Below, in pieces: positions 53,187-58,984 of a stretch of 64,000 nucleotides of DNA. The notes under the pieces are model-generated. The model had not been told where the DNA came from and did not search any database. It saw nothing but the letters and a program-made list of their open reading frames with translations. Origin of the DNA: Nocardioides sp. JS614. Lineage in GTDB: Bacteria > Actinomycetota > Actinomycetes > Propionibacteriales > Nocardioidaceae. Position 1 is the stretch's first letter. Every line of letters starts with the position of its first letter. The position numbers and the translations under genes are program-made. The DNA is taken from contig NC_008699.1 in the NCBI RefSeq assembly GCF_000015265.1, positions 2,356,001 to 2,420,000 of the forward strand, given 5' to 3'.

Positions 53187-54191
53187 TCAGGCCGGAGCGA
53201 GCGCGGTCCAGGCGCGTCGCTTGATCCGGTCGGGGTCGTCGCTGGTGAGCACCCGCGTGGCCCGGGCGGCGTGCTCGTCGCCCTTGGTGCGGACCGGGGC
53301 GTAGTGGTCGACGTACTCGGCCACGGCCTGGTAGCCGGCCCACGCCGTGGCGCGGATGCCGGCCTGCGTGTCGGCGTCGGCGAACAGCCAGTGCAGCCGG
53401 GAGCGGCGGCGGCGCTCGGTCTCGCGGACCCGCTTGGTGCCGTTGGCCTCGGCCTTGCCGAACGTGGCGTCGATCAGGGCGTCGAACGCAGCGTCGGTCA
53501 TGGTCTGCTGGATCAGCCGCTCGGCCTCGACCTGGAACGCGTCGACGTAGGTGAACGTCAGCCCGAGCGCGTCGCGGGCGGCCTGGACGGCGGCCTTGGC
53601 GTTGCGGGTGTGCCGGATCGAGAACGACGACTCGTGGTTGCGCAGGGCCGCGCTCTGGGTGTTCGCGCACACGACGCGGACCGGGGTGACGAGGATGCGG
53701 AACGCGCTGGAGCCGTCGTGACTGTTGAGCGCCGCGATGTTCAGGTCGACGCGGTCGGTGCCGCCGACCGTGAGCGAGTCCGGCAGCTGCATGGTGATGA
53801 ACACCTGCCGACCGCCGCGCAGCGAACCGGCGGTGTCGAAGATCGCGCCCGACTCCTCGGCCAGCAGGTTCAGGAACTCGGCGTGGTCCTCGTTCTGCAG
53901 CGGGGTGTAGCCGCCGCCGACGACGCCGAGCGCCTCGGGTGCCCCGGTGAACGGGTTGGTGCGCACCGTGGCGAAGCCGGGGACCTCGATCGCGGTGACG
54001 CCGACCTCGCTGACCTCGGCGGTGGTGAGCGGCAACTTGCGGACGTACCAGCCGCCCAGGTGGCCGAGCCGCATGGCCTCCTCGGCGGTGAACGCGCGGT
54101 CGCGGACGGTGGTGCCCAGGCGGTGCCAGGCGTCCTTGCGGGCGAAGACGGCTGCTGCCTGCGTGCCGTGGGTCTCGATCTCGTGGGCCAT
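53187..54191 (-). CDS. DUF932 protein
   Basis: 334 residues. DUF932 (phage/plasmid-like protein TIGR03299) is recognised from WHRLGTTV near the start, GGGYTPLQNEDHAEFLNLLA, RGGRQVFITMQLPDSLTVG and the ending of the core in VRVVCANTQSAAL. Proteins of this type are frequent on plasmids, phages and ICEs, often near the leading region, and may be recombination or single-strand-DNA accessory proteins; function is unproven. GGGAGGA precedes the start, and a small palindrome with a motif like that of parB lies upstream. Confidence 0.88.
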   Translation of the reverse strand: MAHEIETHGTQAAAVFARKDAWHRLGTTVRDRAFTAEEAMRLGHLGGWYVRKLPLTTAEVSEVGVTAIEVPGFATVRTNPFTGAPEALGVVGGGYTPLQNEDHAEFLNLLAEESGAIFDTAGSLRGGRQVFITMQLPDSLTVGGTDRVDLNIAALNSHDGSSAFRILVTPVRVVCANTQSAALRNHESSFSIRHTRNAKAAVQAARDALGLTFTYVDAFQVEAERLIQQTMTDAAFDALIDATFGKAEANGTKRVRETERRRRSRLHWLFADADTQAGIRATAWAGYQAVAEYVDHYAPVRTKGDEHAARATRVLTSDDPDRIKRRAWTALAPA

Positions 54192-54212
54192 GTCGGGGTC
54201 CTCCCGGTGTCG

Positions 54213-54235
54213 GAATCAAACGAACTGAGTTCAGT
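54213..54235 (-). promoter_or_regulatory. operator-like site before DUF932 gene
   Basis: GAACTGAGTTC (54222-54232) is a perfect palindrome around a central G. Overlapping it, GAATCAAACGAAC (54213-54225) matches the parB motif GAATAGAAAGAAC at 10 of 13 positions and in the same orientation relative to the gene. Confidence 0.5.
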
Positions 54236-54306
54236 CTATGGTTTCTATTCCACTGAGGACGGTTCTCCACAGGGAGAACCGCCCTCAGGTGGGGGAGGGG
54301 AGCGGG

Positions 54307-55887
54307 TCAGGCGGCGCTGTCCCTCGCCTCGCCGCTGGCCTCGTCGGCGTTGTCGCTGGCGTCCTCGGTGGTGCTCGGCTGCGGCTCCTCGCCGAGCAGG
54401 ATCCGCTCGACCTCGCTGGGCTGGTAGCCCCACTCCACGAGCGCGCCGAGCACGCGGGCGTCCCACGCTGTCGGGTTGCGCCACGAGTGCTTGCCGGTCG
54501 TGGCCTCCCACGCGGCCACGACGGCGGCGAGGGTGGTCATGGTCGCGGCCTTCGGCGTGCTCGCCTTGGTCGCGATCTTGTGGCACTCCTCGTACCCCGC
54601 GCCGTAGTAGCCAGTCGGGACGTCGATCCCGAGCAGCGTGAAGAGCATCGGGTGCCGGTGGTCCATGGCCTTGCTCAGCGAGTGGTGGCCGGTGACGACG
54701 GCCTCGCAGATCAGGGCCTCGGCTCCCTTCGGGGCGGTCTTGCGGGCCACGAAGGTGGCCAGCCACTCGCGGCGCACCGTCTCCGCGCTCGCCCAGGCCT
54801 TGTTGTTGGCGATCACGCGGCGGCGCTCCTCGCGGCGGGCCTCGGCCTCCTCCTCGCTCTCGCCCTCGTCGCCGCTCTCGGCGGTGGTGCTGCCGGACCC
54901 TCCGCCGCGACGACGCAGGCCGGAGGCGTCGAGGTCGGTGACGACCCAGACCGGCACGTACTGCTGGTAAGGCTCGGCGGGCTCGTAGTCCTCGTCCTCC
55001 TCGTCGGTGCCGTCCTCGCTCTCCTCGTCGTACGCGTCCTCGGGGTAGACCCACTCCTTGACGACGTGAACGCGAGCGCCGGGAACGTTGGGCCACTCCT
55101 CCTCGGGCAGCGGCTCACCCTCGCCGGTGACCAGCCGCTCGATGCGCAGCACCTCGTCGGCCTCTGCGACCTCCTCCGCGCTCAGCACCGGCAGGCCCTC
55201 GGCGCGCAGCCGCTCGACCTCGGCGGCGTCGGCCTCGCGCTCGGCTGCCTCGTCGCGCAGCCGCTGGGCCTCATGTGCGAGCGATCGCCGCCACTGCTTG
55301 GTGTTCTCCAGGCGCTGGACGGCCTCGGGGTCGTGCTCGAACTCGGCGAAGATCGCGGCCTCCTCCAGCGTCAGGTCGCCGGAGTCGAGCCGGTTGCGGG
55401 TCTGGTCGGCCTTGGTGACCGCCAGGGCCGCGTTCACGGTGGGGCGGTCGATGCTGGTGCGCTTGGCGATCTGCGCGGCGCTCACGCCGAGCAGGGCCAG
55501 CTGCTCCACGCCCGCGACGATCTCGGCCTCGCGCATCCCGGCGCGGTGGATGTTCTCGACCATCTGGTCACCGATCCGGTCGGCGTCGGCGGGCTGGGGC
55601 ACGACACGGGCCGGGATCAGGCCGGTGGGGGTGCCGACCTCGGCGGCGGTCACGGTGCGGCGCTGGCCGCGCAGCAGGACGTACTGGCCGTTCTCGTTGC
55701 GGTAGACCGTGACGGCCTCCAGGACGCCGCGCTCCTTGATCGACTTGCGGAACTCCTTGTGGTCGGGTCGCAGGTCGGTCCTGACGTTGGTGCCGATGAT
55801 GATGTCGGCGGGGTCGAGGTACGCGAACTCCTCGGCCTGGACGGCGTCGGCGGCGGTGTCGGCGGGGGTCTGGATGGTGTCGGTCAT
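54307..55887 (-). CDS. parB: ParB/Spo0J-type partition protein
   Basis: 526 residues. N-terminal ParB nuclease-like domain (~25-115) with LRPDHKEFRKSIKERGVLEA, the CTP-binding LLRGQRR and VENIHRAGM motifs; then an HTH (GVSAAQIAKRTSIDRPTVNA, ~130-150) for the parS site; a long acidic linker (EESEDGTDEEDEDYE) and a further 200-residue C-terminal part of the plasmid ParB-like type. It would partition the element or protect its origin. No ParA partner is adjacent; the ParA-like genes here are in other operons. ATG 55887 follows GGAGGACC. Confidence 0.9.
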   Translation of the reverse strand: MTDTIQTPADTAADAVQAEEFAYLDPADIIIGTNVRTDLRPDHKEFRKSIKERGVLEAVTVYRNENGQYVLLRGQRRTVTAAEVGTPTGLIPARVVPQPADADRIGDQMVENIHRAGMREAEIVAGVEQLALLGVSAAQIAKRTSIDRPTVNAALAVTKADQTRNRLDSGDLTLEEAAIFAEFEHDPEAVQRLENTKQWRRSLAHEAQRLRDEAAEREADAAEVERLRAEGLPVLSAEEVAEADEVLRIERLVTGEGEPLPEEEWPNVPGARVHVVKEWVYPEDAYDEESEDGTDEEDEDYEPAEPYQQYVPVWVVTDLDASGLRRRGGGSGSTTAESGDEGESEEEAEARREERRRVIANNKAWASAETVRREWLATFVARKTAPKGAEALICEAVVTGHHSLSKAMDHRHPMLFTLLGIDVPTGYYGAGYEECHKIATKASTPKAATMTTLAAVVAAWEATTGKHSWRNPTAWDARVLGALVEWGYQPSEVERILLGEEPQPSTTEDASDNADEASGEARDSAA

Positions 55888-55907
55888 GTTGCGGTCCTCC
55901 GTAGGTA

Positions 55908-55920
55908 GAATAGAAAGAAC
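55908..55920 (-). promoter_or_regulatory. parB promoter motif GTTCTTTCTATTC
   Basis: Leftward reading gives CAGTTCTTTCTATTCTACC 20 bases before the parB ATG. The 13-base core is identical to that at 50487-50499 and similar to the site before the DUF932 gene. It may be a promoter or an autoregulatory site. Confidence 0.6.
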
Positions 55921-56198
55921 TGACAGGCCTAAGTCTCCCCGCGGGGGCCGACGCCTACCGGGGCACAGGGCGGACCTGTGGAAAGGTGGGCACCCGGTGA
56001 GGGTGGGGATAACCCCGGCCTCGGCGGGCGCGGACTCCGCTGCGGCGGCGTGGCGCAGCTGCACCTCGTAGCTGGCTGGAACGGAAGGAATCGAGCGAGG
56101 GTGAGAACGGCTGCGGAGGGCCCCGACCGGGAATGCAGTGGCGTTGGTGTTAGCCGCTGCGGCTCGACGCCGGCGGCCGTGACCAGGGGAGTGATCAG
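55921..56198. other. intergenic region between parB and next gene
   Basis: No gene. It is the divergent control region for parB and the 56199 gene. GTGGGGATAACC near 56001 is close to a DnaA box and CTGTGGAAAG precedes it, so an origin or parS site is conceivable, but the match is weak. Confidence 0.4.
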
Positions 56199-56654
56199 GT
56201 GACGAGCCAGACCACGATCCCGGTCGGGATCTACTGGAAGCCCGGCGTGTGGGACCTCGCGCGATCGGCCTACATCGCCGACCTGGACACCGACGTCGAC
56301 TCGCCCGGCTCGTTCGTCGGCTGGCTCGCCCAGGCGCTCGGGCTGCACGCCCGGCGCTCACCACAGCAGCGGGCCGAGCTCGCGGCCGCGGGCGAGAAGC
56401 ATCCCGCCCTGGTCAGCGTGACCCGCAAGAGCTTCAACAAGAAGCACGACCTGCCGGCCGCGACCATCGAGGCGGTCGAAGACGCGCTCGTGGCCGATCG
56501 TCAGGAGCTCGGCCGGATGCTCGCCCGCTCCGCGTTCGCCCAGGAGGCCGTGATCGCCGCGGCCGAGGATGCCCGCCGGCGGCTGGGCCGCGAGCTGCCG
56601 CCGCCTCCGCAGAAGCTCAGCAACCGGCCGCCGCGGCGCCGGCCGGCACGGTAG
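56199..56654 (+). CDS. hypothetical protein, plasmid-type
   Basis: 151 residues, GTG start with GGGGAG upstream. The first half has VGIYWKPGVWDLARSAYIAD and FVGWLAQALGLHARR; the second is helical with a basic Pro/Arg tail. The segment SFNKKHDLPAATIEAVEDAL looks like a DNA-binding or oligomerisation helix. It is a familiar type of actinobacterial plasmid protein without known role. Opposite parB, it might be a partner in partition or copy control. Confidence 0.72.
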   Translation: MTSQTTIPVGIYWKPGVWDLARSAYIADLDTDVDSPGSFVGWLAQALGLHARRSPQQRAELAAAGEKHPALVSVTRKSFNKKHDLPAATIEAVEDALVADRQELGRMLARSAFAQEAVIAAAEDARRRLGRELPPPPQKLSNRPPRRRPAR

Positions 56655-56708
56655 GTCGGCTGGCCGCCGGCACGGGTTGTGTCGGTGCCTACGCCTAGCG
56701 TGCTTCTT

Positions 56709-56752
56709 AGCGCCCCGATCCGGTACCCGAGAGCCGGTCGGGGCGCTTCTTT
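56709..56752 (+). terminator. terminator after 56199 gene
   Basis: Arms AGCGCCCCGATCCGG (56709-56723) and CCGGTCGGGGCGCT (56734-56747), one bulge, followed by TCTTTG. Confidence 0.85.
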
Positions 56753-56761
56753 GCGCCCTCG

Positions 56762-56797
56762 TTGATCGCCCCGGACCCCTTCGCGGACCTAGGTGAC
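56762..56797 (+). promoter_or_regulatory. bipartite element motif, copy 6
   Basis: TTGATCGC at 56762-56769 (one mismatch), 20 bases, TAGGTGAC at 56790-56797. With copy 7 it shares a longer stretch, CCGGACCCC-N6-ACCTAGGTGACTGCGGG, so the two promoters are duplicates of each other. Confidence 0.83.
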
Positions 56798-56839
56798 TGC
56801 GGGGCCGGCCTGCGTCCCGCCCGAACCGAGGAGGAACGC

Positions 56840-57255
56840 GTGTCCAGATCACCCTGCCGCGCTCGACGCGGCTCGACCCACCCAGCAGTCCTGGCCACCC
56901 TCGCCGCAGTCCTGGCGTCCGCACTGTGCCTGTCCGCCACTTCGCCGGCGGCCGCGGCTGAGCCCGTCGAGGACATGGGCTGCCGGATGGTCATCTGGGC
57001 CTCCGACAGCGTCTTCGACACCTCCTACGCCCACGACGGCATGCGGCACGCCTTTCGCGGCTGCCTGGTCAAGCGCAGCTGGTCCACGAAGTCCTACCGC
57101 TCCCTCATGAACCGGCAGTGGCGGCTGCACAACCACCTGGCCAGCTCGGAGTGCCGGGTCGGCGACTACCACTCTCCGGCCTCAGGCGAACCACCTACAA
57201 GGGCATCCGCGTCGTCGTCTTCAAGTACCGCTTCGACTACCTGGTGCCCTGCTGA
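56840..57255 (+). pseudogene. small secreted protein, frameshifted near C-terminus
   Basis: GTG at 56840 after GAGGAGGAA. Signal peptide ends SPAAAAEP, then CRMVIWASDSVFDTS, YAHDGMRHAFRGCLVKR and SECRVGDYHS with three Cys. Near 57,175 the frame turns into low-complexity Ser; in another frame the sequence runs on with TYKGIRVVVFKYRFDYLVPC and stops at 57255. That ending looks real and would give a compact secreted protein of about 138 residues. One indel in the gene, or in the sequence, explains this. Function unknown. Confidence 0.68.
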
Positions 57256-57300
57256 GCAGTCCCACGCGAGCACGAGCGGATCCGAACAAGTTCGGCCGAT

Positions 57301-57336
57301 GTGATCGCTGCCGGACCCCGATGGGACCTAGGTGAC
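57301..57336 (+). promoter_or_regulatory. bipartite element motif, copy 7 (ssb)
   Basis: GTGATCGC at 57301-57308, 20 bases, TAGGTGAC at 57329-57336, perfect. It ends 44 bases before ssb. Confidence 0.86.
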
Positions 57337-57372
57337 TGCGGGACCGATCCGAACGTCTCGCAGTCACCTAGG
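57327..57372 (+). repeat. inverted repeat in ssb leader reaching the ribosome site
   Basis: CCTAGGTGACTGCG (57327-57340) and its perfect complement CGCAGTCACCTAGG (57359-57372), 18 bases apart. The left arm contains the right half of motif copy 7. The right arm runs into GGAGG (57371-57375), the ribosome-binding site of ssb at 57381. It could be a palindromic operator or an RNA hairpin limiting translation. Confidence 0.85.
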
Positions 57373-57380
57373 AGGAAGTC

Positions 57381-57770
57381 ATGTCCACCACCGTCACCTT
57401 CGCCGGCAACCTGGCCGAGGCTCCCGAGCTGCTCTCCACCCGCGAGAACAAGCCGTTCGTCAGCTGTCGGGTCCTGGTCAACCGGCGCGTACAGAACGAC
57501 GACGGGGAGTGGGTCAACGACGAGCCCACTGCCCACAACGTCAAGATCTTCGGCTCGGCCGCCACGCACGTGCACGACAGCTGCGGATCCGGCGACCCGA
57601 TCTTCGTCCACGGCCTCGAGCGCACCGAGAGCTGGCCGGACAAGGAGACCGGCGAGAAGCGCACCAAGGACGTCGTGGTCGTCGACAATCGCTTCGGCGA
57701 GGTCGGCGTCTCGCTCAAGTACGTCTCCGCGCGCATCGAGCGCGCCGCCCGCCCGGCTCAGGCCAGCTGA
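57381..57770 (+). CDS. ssb: single-stranded DNA-binding protein
   Basis: 129 residues, an OB-fold SSB: VTFAGNLAEAPEL at the start, FVSCRVLVNRRVQNDDGEWV, then HNVKIFGSAATHVHDSCGSG and VVVVDNRFGEVGVSLKYVSA. It is shorter than chromosomal SSBs, without the acidic Gly-rich tail (no DDDIPF-like end), so it binds ssDNA but may not recruit the host partners. Plasmid-type SSBs coat the incoming transferred strand. AGGAGG upstream; expression is probably tuned by the inverted repeat in the leader. Confidence 0.92.
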   Translation: MSTTVTFAGNLAEAPELLSTRENKPFVSCRVLVNRRVQNDDGEWVNDEPTAHNVKIFGSAATHVHDSCGSGDPIFVHGLERTESWPDKETGEKRTKDVVVVDNRFGEVGVSLKYVSARIERAARPAQAS

Positions 57771-57786
57771 CCGCGCGGAGGTTCCG

Positions 57787-57852
57787 ATGGATCTCGTCGT
57801 ACAGTCCCCGGACGAGCTGCTCGCCGCAGTGCCGCACGTCCTCGGCTTCAAG
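57787..57852 (+). pseudogene. 5' part of interrupted DUF4192 gene
   Basis: ATG 57787 and 22 codons (starting MDLVVQSPDELLAAVPHVLG) are the beginning of a DUF4192 protein. After Phe-Lys at 57852 the sequence turns into unrelated DNA. The remainder is found in the same orientation from 62701. It follows ssb by 16 bases, so both were probably one operon. Confidence 0.85.
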
Positions 57853-58073
57853 CTTTTCTGGACTAGCGACTCTGGAGCACGCTGCGAGCGAGCGCTTCGC
57901 GCCCTCGGAGTCAGGTCGGCGTCGTCCTGCGTTCCGGTCACGTCGCCATGAGTCGCGGCGCGCGGAGCACCAGCCGCATCAAGCACGCTGGTCGCCGACG
58001 CGTCACAGAGGCGATCTACATCGTCGTCGCCAGATGGTACTGACCGTGCCGTGACACCGTATGGAAGAGAACA

Positions 58074-58106
58074 CTTGGCGCCTCGATCCGTTGTCGAGGC
58101 GCCAAG
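58074..58106 (-). terminator. terminator of secreted-protein gene
   Basis: Perfect 13-base arms CTTGGCGCCTCGA (58074-58086) and TCGAGGCGCCAAG (58094-58106), seven-base loop, 38 bases past the stop at 58144. Read leftward it is followed by TGTTCTCTTCC. The stretch 57,854-58,073 has no recognisable gene. Confidence 0.82.
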
Positions 58107-58143
58107 CCAGGGGGTGTGCCGATTCACGTCAAGCTGTGGCCTG

Positions 58144-58500
58144 TCAGGAGAACCCTCCGACCCAGGAGCCGCAGCCGACGATCACGCCGCCGCTACGACG
58201 GCATGCCCGGATCTCGATCGCAGCGTCTTCAGTGATGCCGGAAAAGGTCTGCGAGTTGCTGGTTCCGGATCCCCCGGATGCGATCACGGTCTCGATCGTG
58301 CCGTTGGGTCGACGCAGCTGGGCAACGGCCGCGTCTCCGTCCGCGGCAGTGTCGGTAGCGGTGAGCCGGTCTGGGACATCGGTCCAATTGGCTCGGGCGC
58401 CGGTGGTCGTGGCCTGGAAGTCGTTGGCCCATGCCGGGTTGGCACTGAGGGCGAGGAACATGCTCACTCCGAGCACGACTGCTGCGCGAACTGCTTTCAT
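58144..58500 (-). CDS. small secreted protein (transposon passenger)
   Basis: 118 residues with a clear signal peptide (VLGVSMFLALSANPAWA) and a mature part of about 95 residues that looks beta-rich (AVAQLRRPNGTIETVIASGG) and has two Cys near the end (IRACRRSGGVIVGCGSWVGG). GGGAGGGA precedes the ATG at 58500. No family recognised. As a passenger of the transposon with no resistance motif, it may be a fitness or surface factor, or simply captured host DNA. Confidence 0.74.
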   Translation of the reverse strand: MKAVRAAVVLGVSMFLALSANPAWANDFQATTTGARANWTDVPDRLTATDTAADGDAAVAQLRRPNGTIETVIASGGSGTSNSQTFSGITEDAAIEIRACRRSGGVIVGCGSWVGGFS

Positions 58501-58725
58501 GGTTGGTCCCTCCCGAGCGGGTGATGTGGCCGCGTTCCCGATGATCGCGGCTGTGATCAGCATCACATTTGGCCCGTGGCTTGCCAATGCCGTCCGCCGA
58601 GCCTTCGCCGAAAAGCCACGGAAAGTTCGGCATCGATGCCAACGGATCCGCCACTGGCTACGTCTTAGGTTGTAGGAGCTTTCCGCGAGGCGGGCCGACG
58701 GCGGGACCACTCGAAAGGGGATCTG

Positions 58726-58950
58726 ATGACAGAGGAACTCCCGTACCAGGAGTCGATCGATCCGGATCGGTTGCACGCCCTGCTTGAGGAAGAGATCGGT
58801 CAGCCACCTCCATGGCGGCCGGGCATGCTTGAGCAGATCGTCAGGGAAGGGCGCGCCTGGCGCCGGTTCCAGTTTGCGATCGACCTGCTCGTGGGTCTTT
58901 CGGTCGTGCTGGTCGTCGCCGGCGCCGGCGTCTGGCTTTGGTGGGGCTAA
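58726..58950 (+). CDS. small membrane protein (transposon passenger)
   Basis: 74 residues: an acidic helix-rich start (DRLHALLEEEIGQPPPWRPG) and one C-terminal transmembrane helix (FAIDLLVGLSVVLVVAGAGV). AAAGGGG seven bases before the ATG. No known family. It converges with the recombinase operon and diverges from the secreted-protein gene. Confidence 0.68.
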   Translation: MTEELPYQESIDPDRLHALLEEEIGQPPPWRPGMLEQIVREGRAWRRFQFAIDLLVGLSVVLVVAGAGVWLWWG

Positions 58951-58984
58951 CTGCTTCTTCTACGGCCAGGCTCGGGCCCGGGGG

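Noticed and set aside
55990..56010. DnaA box / replication origin in the parB upstream region
   Set aside because: Only one near match, no cluster, no replication initiator gene next to it; kept as a note only.
11473..57336. TAGGTGAC as a plain ribosome-binding site
   Set aside because: The distance to the start codon varies from 7 to 45 bases, most genes have another Shine-Dalgarno sequence, and the partner half is always 20 bases upstream. It may double as one only for the relaxase.
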